From contig NZ_CP113949.1 in assembly GCF_026810445.1 (NCBI RefSeq), forward strand, positions 3,100,001-3,164,000: a stretch of 64,000 nucleotides of DNA. The letters are read 5' to 3'. A program made the position numbers and the translations under genes. Below are positions 1 to 7,472 of this stretch, piece after piece. The stretch is from Pseudomonas sp. BSw22131. GTDB taxonomy: Bacteria; Pseudomonadota; Gammaproteobacteria; Pseudomonadales; Pseudomonadaceae. A model generated the notes under the pieces. That model worked only from the letters and a program-made list of their open reading frames with translations. It was not told the origin of the DNA and did not search any database. The stretch's first letter is position 1. Each line of letters starts with the position of its first letter.

Positions 1-204
1 TTGGCATCCGGACACGACATTGCAAGTCGCCACCTGTTTTCCTGACCAGCGTTCGGCACAACGGACTTTGGGCGCCCGAGATGTATTTTATCGATGCAGC
101 CACTCGTCGTTTGCTCGTACTATTGCGAGCTGAGCTTGCGTGGTGCCCCCGACAGCGGGCACCTGTGAATCACTGCATCGCCCAACGGCCCGAGACCTAT
201 CGTC
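1..204. other. Gene-free stretch upstream of mexT
   Basis: No coding region is supported on either strand. An open frame on the minus strand enters the mexT coding region and has no family features. The stretch probably carries the mexT promoter. I saw no clear copy of the mexE-type MexT box here. Any divergent neighbour, such as the oxidoreductase mexS next to mexT in P. aeruginosa, would lie beyond the window edge. Confidence 0.5.
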
Positions 205-1119
205 ATGAATCGTAACGACCTGCGTCGCGTTGACCTCAATCTGCTGATCGTCTTCGAAACCCTCATGCACGAGCGCAGCGTGACCCGTGCCGCAGAAAAG
301 CTGTTCCTCGGGCAGCCTGCAATCAGCGCGGCGCTCTCGCGTTTGCGTGGTTTGTTCGATGATCCATTGTTTGTGCGCACCGGGCGCAGCATGGAGCCGA
401 CCGCCCGCGCCATCGAGATTTTCGGCCTGCTGTCCCCTGCCCTCGACTCCATCTCCACTGCCGTCAGTCGCGCCGCTGACTTTGACCCGGCGACCAGCAC
501 GGCGGTGTTTCGTATCGGCCTGTCCGACGACGCAGAATTTGCGTTGTTGCCCACACTGCTCAAGCGCCTGCGCTCAGAGGCGCCCGGCATCGTGTTGGTA
601 GTGCGGCGGGTCAATTACATCCTCATGCCGGCCTTGTTGTCGTCAGGGGAGATTTCCATCGGCGTCAGCTACACCGATGACCTGCCCGCCAACGCCAAAC
701 GCAAGGTACTGCGCCGAAGCACCCCCAAGCTGCTGCGCGCCGACACCATGCCAGGGGCCCTGAGCCTGGACGATTTCTGCGCCCGCCCGCACGCGTTGGT
801 TTCCTACTCCGGTGACCTGGGAGGTTTCATCGATGAGTACCTGGAAAAGCTCGGTCGCAAACGCCACGTGGTGCTCGCGGTGCCCCAGTTCAACGGCTTG
901 TCCACCCTGCTGGCTGGCACCGACATCATCGCCACGGTGCCCGACTACGCAGCAGCCGTGCTCACCGCTGCCGGGGGCGTACGCTCCGAGGAGCTGCCCA
1001 TCGAGTCGCGCACCTTTGAGCTGCACATGGCCTGGCGTGGCTCGCAGGACAACGACCCCGGTGAGCGATGGCTGCGCTCGCGGATTCAGATGTTTTTCGG
1101 GGATCCGGACAGTCTTTGA
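205..1119 (+). CDS. mexT: LysR-family transcriptional regulator, MexT-like
   Basis: A 304-residue LysR regulator with an N-terminal winged HTH at about residues 8-66 and a substrate-binding domain from about 90. The HTH runs RRVDLNLLIVFETL to SRLRGLFDDPLFVRTGR. I read it as MexT, the activator of mexEF-oprN. The N-terminus matches what I recall of MexT, and GQPA at residues 36-39 falls where the P. aeruginosa mexT 8-bp duplication hot spot lies. Here the DNA reads gggcagcctgca, with no duplication, so the frame is intact. The start ATG at 205 places the conserved RRVDLNLL correctly. Its expected target operon is about 12 kb away. Family membership is certain; the MexT assignment is from remembered similarity and context. 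Confidence 0.8.
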   Translation: MNRNDLRRVDLNLLIVFETLMHERSVTRAAEKLFLGQPAISAALSRLRGLFDDPLFVRTGRSMEPTARAIEIFGLLSPALDSISTAVSRAADFDPATSTAVFRIGLSDDAEFALLPTLLKRLRSEAPGIVLVVRRVNYILMPALLSSGEISIGVSYTDDLPANAKRKVLRRSTPKLLRADTMPGALSLDDFCARPHALVSYSGDLGGFIDEYLEKLGRKRHVVLAVPQFNGLSTLLAGTDIIATVPDYAAAVLTAAGGVRSEELPIESRTFELHMAWRGSQDNDPGERWLRSRIQMFFGDPDSL

Positions 1120-1199
1120 TCGGCGCGACCAGCCGAGCGTTGCCTAGACGTCTTTTCACAAAGCCCGCCAGCGTCATTAACGCGCTCGCAGATAAACGT

Positions 1200-1568
1200 G
1201 TTTTTGTTATCGCTTTCAAGCGATCAATAGCGTTTTCACATACGCCTGCCATCAAACCCGGCGACTTTCTGCAATTCAACGCGTTGATCGCACCGATCGT
1301 TGTCGCTACCCGGCAAGAGCCGGGCATGCTGGTCTACGGATACGGCGTTAACGAAGATCAAAGCGTTGCGCACATTCTTGAGCGCTACAACGTCGAATCC
1401 GTTGTCAGCCACGTAGACACGACCTTTGCGCCGTTCGGTAAACGCTTCCTCGAACTGTGCACCATCATCCGCCTGGTCGTGTACGGCAAACCTGATGCCG
1501 AGATCCGTAAACGCCTGGATCCGTTCGGCGCGGTCTACATGACCCCGTTCGAAGGCTTCAGCCGCTAA
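1200..1568 (+). pseudogene. Quinol monooxygenase-like (ABM family) remnant, N-terminus lost
   Basis: The reading frame ending at 1568 carries the back two thirds of an antibiotic-biosynthesis-monooxygenase fold protein: KPGDF, ATRQEPGMLVY, HILERY, RLVVYGKP and a C-terminal GAVYMTPFEGFSR. The first beta strand and a start codon with a ribosome-binding site are missing. The only in-frame ATG (1068) lies inside the end of mexT, and the residues between do not resemble the family. I therefore call it a decayed gene, although translation from an undetected start cannot be excluded. Known members oxidise quinols or related small aromatics without a cofactor. Confidence 0.5.
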
Positions 1569-1620
1569 CCGGATTGATAGGAGCAGATTCACGCAGCGAA
1601 CGGGCAAAAGCGCGCCTGAT

Positions 1621-1648
1621 GCGTATGGCGTATGGCGTATGGCGTATG
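1621..1648 (+). repeat. Four perfect tandem copies of the 7-mer GCGTATG
   Basis: GCGTATG occurs four times head to tail and is followed by GCC. The last unit encodes the AYG with which the nitroreductase-like remnant begins, so the repeat marks the left edge of that fragment. A 7-bp period would shift the reading frame with every copy gained or lost. Confidence 0.9.
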
Positions 1649-2006
1649 GCCGACAGAAGGTGGTGGAGTCCGCAGTGACGTTCACTGTCTGTGGCACCCT
1701 GAAACCGCATGAAACGATTGCAGCGTCCCTGAAACCTTCACTGAATGCCGGCGTGCTCGACACGTCCGTTTACGACACGTGGGTGGGCGCAGTTCAAGGT
1801 ATGTACGCTGAAAACCCACAACCGCAGCGCGATGAAGCCATTCTCTCAGGCTCGCTGGCCGCTATGACGCTGATGCTTGCCGCCAAATCCCAGGGCCTTG
1901 ATTCGACCCCGACAAGATCGCAGAAGTCTGCCTGGATAATGGCGCAGCGTTCACCGAGGCCGAGCGCGCTCTACTCCGGCTTGGTCAGGCCGTCATCAAA
2001 ACGTAA
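1639..2006 (+). pseudogene. Nitroreductase-family remnant, truncated and frameshifted
   Basis: From 1639 the frame reads as the middle of an FMN nitroreductase: AYGRQKV, VTFTVCGTLKPHE, GMYAENPQPQRDEA and SLAAMTLMLAAKSQGL. The N-terminal FMN-binding part is absent. After about 1900 the matching sequence continues in another frame (FDPDKIAEV from 1902, stop at 2004-2006), so there is also an internal indel or deletion. The original frame then runs on as unrelated sequence to 2313, over the end of the SDR gene on the other strand. I consider the gene dead. Which nitroreductase it came from is unknown. Confidence 0.6.
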
Positions 2007-2180
2007 GGCCCCGGGTGTGCTGTTCAAGCATGCCTTGCAGCACTTTTCGCTTCAGGAATTGAGCGTTGACTTGATGCACGAAAGCAAGTCGCTACGCACG
2101 CAGCAAAACCCGGCGCTGCAACACTGCGTTCATTGCTTTGCCCGTGCCGCTGCAATCAGGCACCACGGCCAAAGCGCCTC

Positions 2181-3068
2181 TCAGATGTGCGTCATGTTTT
2201 CCAGATCAGTGATCAGTGTTGGCCCCTGTGGATTCCAACCTGACCGCGCTCGTGTCATGGCGCTTGAGGCTGACATATCTTTACTCACGAAAGGCGTCAG
2301 CCAACCAAAGTGAGCCGCTGCCTCCTCGGTCCTGAGAGCAACGACAGGCAAACCCAGTTGTTCGGCAATCGTCTGCGCGATACGCCTGAACGAAATGGCC
2401 TCTTCAGCGGTAGCGTGATAGCGCGAGCCTGGCTCGCGTCTCTCGAGTGCCAGGCGAAATAGCCGAGCGGTGTCATCGATATGGGTTGCCGACCAACTAT
2501 TGAGCGCGCCCTCGATGTACGCAGAGACTCCAGTCTTGCGCGCCAACTCAACCACATTCGTTACGAGACCTTGCTTTCTCGTATCGTGGATCTGAGACAG
2601 GCGCATGACTGAGACGTTAACGCCTCGCTGAGAGAGCTCAAGCCCTGCCAATTCCGAGGCGACCCTGGGATTGGGATGATCAGGATTGAAAAAATTTTCA
2701 ATCGCTTTCTGGCCCGGTAAGGCCGACCCCATAGCAGTGCTTGAAGTAATGACTAGCGGGCGGTCGCTCCCTTCAAGCGCTGAGCCCAAGCTAACGATTG
2801 CACGGCGATCTTTCTGGCAGTTTTCGATGAAATTGGCGAAGTCGTGATCAAACGCGGTGTGAATCACGCCATCACATTCACTGGCGCCACGTTTGAGGCT
2901 TTGCAGGTCTTCAATGTCCCCCGGGTATGCCTGCGCGCCCATTGCCGCCAGCGCCTGAGCACCCGATTCAGAACGGGTCATTCCCAGCACCTGATGCCCC
3001 GATGCGATGAGCTCTAATGCGACGTGTGAACCAACGAACCCTGTTGAACCGGTTAAAAAAATACGCAT
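2181..3068 (-). CDS. SDR-family NAD(P)-dependent epimerase/reductase
   Basis: A 295-residue extended short-chain dehydrogenase. It has the N-terminal dinucleotide motif TGSTGFVGSH and an acidic GDIEDLQSL after the fourth strand. The ST..MG region sits where a catalytic serine would be, but the usual YxxxK is not obvious, so it may be an atypical member. I chose the ATG at 3068, where the Rossmann strand starts; a GTG at 3083 is in frame five codons earlier. It is divergently transcribed from an MmyB-type regulator, a common pairing in which the regulator controls the reductase. The substrate cannot be told from sequence. Confidence 0.8.
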   Translation of the reverse strand: MRIFLTGSTGFVGSHVALELIASGHQVLGMTRSESGAQALAAMGAQAYPGDIEDLQSLKRGASECDGVIHTAFDHDFANFIENCQKDRRAIVSLGSALEGSDRPLVITSSTAMGSALPGQKAIENFFNPDHPNPRVASELAGLELSQRGVNVSVMRLSQIHDTRKQGLVTNVVELARKTGVSAYIEGALNSWSATHIDDTARLFRLALERREPGSRYHATAEEAISFRRIAQTIAEQLGLPVVALRTEEAAAHFGWLTPFVSKDMSASSAMTRARSGWNPQGPTLITDLENMTHI

Positions 3069-3160
3069 GATGGAAAATCTCACTGTGCTGAGCAGACACC
3101 ATGCGCTTATGCTGGATCCTGTAAAAGAAGGGACATTATCAGGGTATAAAAACTAACGGG

Positions 3161-4009
3161 ATGAGCATGCCTGCCCAGTTAAACAACACGCTTGGACGTT
3201 ACTTGAAAGATTGCAGGGGCCGACTCGACCCTTCAGTGCTTGGATTCCCTTCAGGCCGCCGTCGCACCCCGGGCTTGCGCCGTGAGGAAGTGGCGGTGCG
3301 CGCAAACATCAGCCCCACCTGGTACACCTGGCTAGAACAAGGGCGCGGCGGCAGCCCATCTGCCGAAGTGTTGGACCGGATTGCCGCGAGCCTTTTGTTG
3401 ACCGATTCTGAACGTGAGTACGTTTTCATGCTGGCATTCGGTCACCCGCCAGAAGTGATCTACAGACCACCTCAGGGGGTTACACCTCGATTGCAGCGTC
3501 TGCTGGACAGTCTTGAGACCAGCCCTGCCATCATCAAGACCGCAACCTGGGATGTGCTTGCCTGGAACCGCGCAGCTGCGGTGGTGCTCACCGACTATTC
3601 GAAATTACCGTTTGAACAGCGCAATATCCTGCGTCTCATTTTTTGCAACCCCAGGATAAGAGCAGGACAACTTGACTGGGAGTCCATGGCTCGATTCGTA
3701 GTCGCTGCATTCAGGGCCGATGCTACCCGCGCAGGGGCGCGATCCGAAGTCAGCAAACTGGCTGAAGAGCTCTGCTCGCAAAGCCCTGAGTTTGCGGCAT
3801 TCTGGCATGACAATGACGTGGGTATCCATGGCGACGGGGTCAAACGCCTGCGGCACGAAACCCTCGGCTTGATCGAACTTGAATACTCCGGTTTCGCCGT
3901 AGAAGGTCGTACTGACTTGGGAATGATCGTTTATAACCCTTTGACGACATCCGACGCTGATCGTATTCGGACACTTATTCTGGAATCATCTCAAAAGCCC
4001 GACGCTTGA
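3161..4009 (+). CDS. Helix-turn-helix regulator with MmyB-like ligand-binding domain
   Basis: 282 residues. An XRE-type HTH occupies about residues 8-80, with the typical GRRRTPGLRREEVA, WYTWLEQGR and SAEVLDRIA blocks. It is followed by the MmyB-like PAS-type domain with WDVLAWNRAA, RLIF and the C-terminal LGLIELEYSGF and MIVYNPL. Members of this family bind a fatty-acid-like or other hydrophobic ligand in the C-terminal domain and usually repress or activate a divergent dehydrogenase. The divergent SDR gene at 2181-3068, about 90 bp away, is the obvious candidate target. An AT-rich stretch just upstream (about 3130-3155) probably contains the promoters. Confidence 0.88.
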   Translation: MSMPAQLNNTLGRYLKDCRGRLDPSVLGFPSGRRRTPGLRREEVAVRANISPTWYTWLEQGRGGSPSAEVLDRIAASLLLTDSEREYVFMLAFGHPPEVIYRPPQGVTPRLQRLLDSLETSPAIIKTATWDVLAWNRAAAVVLTDYSKLPFEQRNILRLIFCNPRIRAGQLDWESMARFVVAAFRADATRAGARSEVSKLAEELCSQSPEFAAFWHDNDVGIHGDGVKRLRHETLGLIELEYSGFAVEGRTDLGMIVYNPLTTSDADRIRTLILESSQKPDA

Positions 4010-4114
4010 TATCTTCACCCGTTCGGCCATTCAGGTCGCGACACACTGCATTTATTAGCGCACCGTGTCGCATACCTCCAAACGCATTGCCCCGAACCTT
4101 TATCTGGACGCCAC

Positions 4115-4360
4115 ATGACACCCAACGCCGAACACTACAACCCCGCCACCGAGTACGCCGACAAGCTGATTTCGCGCATCGGCCAGACGCCCTCATGGAT
4201 CGCCAAGCGTATCGGGGTCACGGACAAACGTATTCGTTACATCCTTGAAGGTGAAAGAACCGTCAAGGGTGAGACCACACCCATTCAGATGACTTACACC
4301 GAACAGTTCGCCCTTGAGTGCCTGGCCGCAGAAGCAAAAGCCAAGGCGCAAAGCAAATAA
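4115..4360 (+). CDS. Small HTH-like conserved hypothetical protein
   Basis: An 81-residue protein with a plausible single helix-turn-helix: ISRIGQTPSWIAKRIGVTDKRIRYILEGER. It is followed by QMTYTEQFALECLAAEA, which resembles the end of small phage/XRE-type DNA-binding proteins that recognise their own operator. It starts at ATG 4115 after about 100 bp of non-coding sequence and stops just before the convergent GFA gene. There is no close functional neighbour. DNA binding is inference from the helical pattern alone, and the target is unknown. Confidence 0.6.
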   Translation: MTPNAEHYNPATEYADKLISRIGQTPSWIAKRIGVTDKRIRYILEGERTVKGETTPIQMTYTEQFALECLAAEAKAKAQSK

Positions 4361-4364
4361 CGTT

Positions 4365-4793
4365 TCAGGGCTGGGTAGCCTGGTCCAGGTATGCCCAGCT
4401 ATCAGCACCGTCGAAATGCCTGACTGGCGTGGCACTGATCATTTCCTGACCAAAATTATTCAAATTCACACCAACTCCGGCCCCCGTCCCCGGTGTGATC
4501 GCCTCCCAATGAGTGACACACCCGCAGTGAGTGCAGCGGAACGTCTTCAGCGTTTTCTTGCCCCAAACGTACGCTGACGTATGTTGGGGATGCCCTTCAA
4601 ATGTTACCGACCCAGCTTCGAATTGAGCCCAAAGCGCCCCGAGCCTCAGGCATATCGAGCAATTGCATTTGATGGCATGCGCGGGCTGATGCGGGATGAC
4701 CACTCGCACGTTTCCACAGTGGCAGGAACCTTCCAGTACATTTCTGGCGTCGGTTTGCACGTCGACTCCTTGATCCATCAGGCAGGTTTCCAT
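4365..4793 (-). CDS. GFA-family (glutathione-dependent formaldehyde-activating-like) zinc protein
   Basis: 142 residues with the Mss4-like zinc ligands of the GFA fold: CHCG, CNCSIC and CTHCG, plus the GVGVNLNNF end block. Most family members bind zinc, and their enzymatic role beyond Gfa itself is unclear. The ATG at 4793 shares one base with the hipA stop codon (TAATG), so it is translationally coupled to hipBA. A second in-frame ATG six codons later could be the true start. Its presence as third gene of a hipBA transcript is unusual. A glutathione or aldehyde function is not shown by sequence. Confidence 0.85.
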   Translation of the reverse strand: METCLMDQGVDVQTDARNVLEGSCHCGNVRVVIPHQPAHAIKCNCSICLRLGALWAQFEAGSVTFEGHPQHTSAYVWGKKTLKTFRCTHCGCVTHWEAITPGTGAGVGVNLNNFGQEMISATPVRHFDGADSWAYLDQATQP

Positions 4794-6052
4794 TAGCGAA
4801 GCAGACGCACGTTCTCGTCAATCCGGCCCTGAATCATAGCCAGGGTGGCTGCGGTGATCATACCGGGGTAATTGTCTTCGGCGAGGGTGGCGAACTGGCT
4901 GGCGACACCGCACATGCTGTCGATCATCGCGCCAGCAGTCTCTTCGCAGACCTCTGCTTCGACTGCGAGCCTGAGCATCATCTCTCGGTCAATCGCCAAC
5001 GCCTCGCCCATTACATCCATTTGGTGATATCCGCGTGGCCCCTCGCAGAAAGTCACGTCATAGGCTGGCGCCAGTTGCCATGCACCGGATGAAGACATGA
5101 GGTAGGCGAAGTTTTTCGGGTGATCGTCCCGGTTGTTGAACGCGACGTTGAAGAGTGCACGCTCAAAGGCGAGGTTTTTCTGTCGAACGTCATTGGTGCA
5201 AAGACGCGTCGCACGCAGAAAGTTGACGTAATCCACAGCCCCTGGTGCGCTGTAGTCGGCTCCGGTAAACGCGGCAAGGCTTTGCATGGGCACGCGCAAG
5301 CCGTCCACGCGATCAAAGCGTTTGCTCGCGAAGGCAGCCAGACCGTCAGGCAGGCTGAAATGCTGAGTATCCGGGGTCTGGATGCCACATTGGCGGAGGC
5401 AGTCGGCGTATACCATCTCGATGGCACACACTTCAGGGTGCTCTTGTTTCGCCGGGAACTTGATCAGCCATGCATCGAAGCCAGGCTTTGCGACCGTGGT
5501 AAAGGCGCCTGTGTGAGGGTCGCAGTAGACCAAAGCCTTGGGTCGCGCCCCCTGAGGCGAGCCCCCTACCAGCATCAGCGTCTGCAGAAACTCCCCGCCG
5601 TCGCCACTGAGCACTTGTTGAATTTCAGCCGCAAGCAGTTCAAGGGGAATATGGGTTTGCGGCTCCTGCCCTTCCGGCGCGCTCGGCTCAAATGACATTG
5701 CGCCCATCGCATTACTGCCTATATAAGCCAGCCGTTCCAATGGTCCGATGCGTGCAGTGTTCAGGTGGCGGCGCCTGAACAGGCGATCCATCAACAACAT
5801 GCCCCAACCATCAGGCAACGCGTCATAGACCGGCCCCGGCAGGCCTGACTGATGCGGCGCAAACCCTCGGCGCAATCGGGGGCCGTCCAACGGCAGCTTG
5901 TAGGAAGACAGCTCAAACCCTCTGCGTCTGGCTTCGTCGCTGTACTCGAAGACGATCTGCGGGCGACCGGTGATGGCTGTTGTGGAGACCAGCGTGCCCC
6001 AGAGCCAACGTTGCCCCCAGCCCTCGTAGTAAACGTCAACTTGCTCAAGCAT
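4793..6052 (-). CDS. hipA: HipA-type serine/threonine kinase toxin
   Basis: 419 residues, the usual length for HipA. An N-terminal HipA_N part contains GPVYDALPDGWGMLLMDR. The glycine-rich loop is VGGSPQGARPKAL, the ATP lysine is in WLIKFPAK, the catalytic loop is NNRDDHPKNF and the metal aspartate is in APAYDVTF. All kinase residues expected of an active toxin are therefore present. Known HipA toxins phosphorylate glutamyl-tRNA synthetase or related targets and cause growth arrest or persistence. The start at 6052 overlaps the end of hipB by eight bases; longer open reading upstream lies inside hipB. It is followed by the coupled GFA gene. Confidence 0.9.
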   Translation of the reverse strand: MLEQVDVYYEGWGQRWLWGTLVSTTAITGRPQIVFEYSDEARRRGFELSSYKLPLDGPRLRRGFAPHQSGLPGPVYDALPDGWGMLLMDRLFRRRHLNTARIGPLERLAYIGSNAMGAMSFEPSAPEGQEPQTHIPLELLAAEIQQVLSGDGGEFLQTLMLVGGSPQGARPKALVYCDPHTGAFTTVAKPGFDAWLIKFPAKQEHPEVCAIEMVYADCLRQCGIQTPDTQHFSLPDGLAAFASKRFDRVDGLRVPMQSLAAFTGADYSAPGAVDYVNFLRATRLCTNDVRQKNLAFERALFNVAFNNRDDHPKNFAYLMSSSGAWQLAPAYDVTFCEGPRGYHQMDVMGEALAIDREMMLRLAVEAEVCEETAGAMIDSMCGVASQFATLAEDNYPGMITAATLAMIQGRIDENVRLLR

Positions 6053-6368
6053 CGTAGGACTTCCTCTTCGTTCCGGTACGACTGCGATTGACGGTTTGCT
6101 CATACCGGCGAATGTCTTCGAGGCTGTCCACTCGGGGCAAGAACAGGTTTTCAAGATCCTTGGTGCGCCCCAGGACCATGGCCACACGGACCACATTTTC
6201 AAACCCGACATTGCGCCCTGCTTCAAGATTGGAGACGGTATTGGTTCCGATACCCGCCCGGCCTGCGACATCGGCCTGGGTCATCTGCAACGCCAGGCGC
6301 TCTGTGCGCAGACGTTCACACAGGCGCTTGACGATCTCATCGGGCTTACTGAAACCTAAATCCAACAT
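6045..6368 (-). CDS. hipB: HipB-type XRE antitoxin
   Basis: 107 residues. An XRE HTH at about 20-75 (LALQMTQADVAGRAGIGTN, then VSNLEAGRNVGFENVVRVA) is followed by a short basic tail. It lies directly upstream of hipA with an eight-base overlap, the classic toxin-antitoxin arrangement. HipB proteins neutralise HipA and bind palindromes in their own promoter, so autoregulation is expected. The AT-rich stretch 6400-6500 upstream holds the probable promoter, with two copies of TAGCTTAAT. Confidence 0.88.
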   Translation of the reverse strand: MLDLGFSKPDEIVKRLCERLRTERLALQMTQADVAGRAGIGTNTVSNLEAGRNVGFENVVRVAMVLGRTKDLENLFLPRVDSLEDIRRYEQTVNRSRTGTKRKSYDA

Positions 6369-6419
6369 AACGGGTCTTCCATCGCTTCGAGCGCTTGATG
6401 CCTGAGTTAAGGCAAACCA

Positions 6420-6482
6420 TAGCTTAATCGACTGACAATAAATCCCCTATATTGTGTCTTGAACTCATTAAATTAGCTTAAT
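6420..6482 (-). promoter_or_regulatory. Candidate hipBA promoter region with TAGCTTAAT direct repeat
   Basis: The nine-mer TAGCTTAAT occurs at 6420-6428 and again at 6474-6482, 54 bp apart start to start, in an AT-rich stretch 50-115 bp upstream of hipB. Fifty-four bases is close to five helical turns. It is not the TATCC-N8-GGATA operator of E. coli HipB. Binding by this HipB is inference. Confidence 0.35.
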
Positions 6483-6557
6483 ACCCTTTTTATTGGAATT
6501 AGATACAGCGAGCATCCAGCAAAGCTGATGGCGCAGACCTTGGCCGCCGCTCCTCCC

Positions 6558-7415
6558 TCAACCAATCGCCTGAGTCACCAGACAGAACTGCTCAACCACT
6601 TTATCCAACGCTGGGGGCGCGCCAAGCACCATCCGGGGTGCGCGATCAACGCAGGGCAGTCCGATGCCCTCCAGCCAGTCCACCAGACCGCAGTCGGCGA
6701 GGATGTCGAAGCGCACAAACTGATCGGGGATGCTTCGCAGCAATTCGCTGATCATGTGCCGGGCCTGCGCGACATCGTGGGCCACCACCGGCCCGATCAG
6801 ATGACCACGGCCGAAGCGGCGCAGCAACGCGATGGCTTGGAGTTGGCCGAGAACTTCAATACCGACCACCTGCTGGGCGTCCGGTAACAGATCATTGAGA
6901 ACGGTCGTGCGGTCCAGGCCACTGCCCGTATTCGCCAGACCAATGAGCGCCGGGTAATCCTCGACGGTCAACGTCCTCAGCCGCGCACCCTCTGCCAGCG
7001 GCTCGGGCTGCGGCATGTGAGGCACGCCTTGGTGCTGCTGAATGAACGCGTACTCGACGAAGCCAAGGTTGTTGTAAAGCGGTGCGCCTGCGGTGGTTGC
7101 ATTGAGGATAGGGGTGCGCGGCGCGGTGGCCTCAAGGCAGAGGTTCATCAACCGTCGACCAATGCCCTTGCCCTGATGCTCATCACTGACGATCACAAGG
7201 CCGATGGACGACCACGCGCCTTGGTGACACGTGAACGCCACGCCGACCAGCGTGCCGCCGAGTTGCGTGACGAAGCCTTCGGACGTGCGCTGCACCATCG
7301 CCCAGTCCTCTTCGCGATGGGGCCATTTCAAATGCACCGACAGCGCATGAGCGGCCGGGATGTCTGCGGCAATCAGTGGGCGGTAGACGTAATCGTCATT
7401 GGTCGTGGCTGTCAT
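6558..7415 (-). CDS. GNAT-family N-acetyltransferase (two-domain)
   Basis: 285 residues. The first 150 are a normal GNAT domain with the acetyl-CoA loop DEHQGKGIGRRLM and the late APLYNNLGFVEY block. The second half (LTVEDYPALIGL to the end) looks like the Acetyltransf_18 type second domain of two-domain Pseudomonas GNATs. It is the last gene in the same direction behind the amino-acid dehydrogenase operon, with a 58-bp gap, so it may be co-transcribed and act on a metabolite of that pathway. The acceptor substrate is unknown. Confidence 0.85.
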   Translation of the reverse strand: MTATTNDDYVYRPLIAADIPAAHALSVHLKWPHREEDWAMVQRTSEGFVTQLGGTLVGVAFTCHQGAWSSIGLVIVSDEHQGKGIGRRLMNLCLEATAPRTPILNATTAGAPLYNNLGFVEYAFIQQHQGVPHMPQPEPLAEGARLRTLTVEDYPALIGLANTGSGLDRTTVLNDLLPDAQQVVGIEVLGQLQAIALLRRFGRGHLIGPVVAHDVAQARHMISELLRSIPDQFVRFDILADCGLVDWLEGIGLPCVDRAPRMVLGAPPALDKVVEQFCLVTQAIG

Positions 7416-7472
7416 GAGGGCTCCTTGGGGCGGTTGCTTCGATGAAAAGGTCAGTGGCTGATGCCGGCCGGC

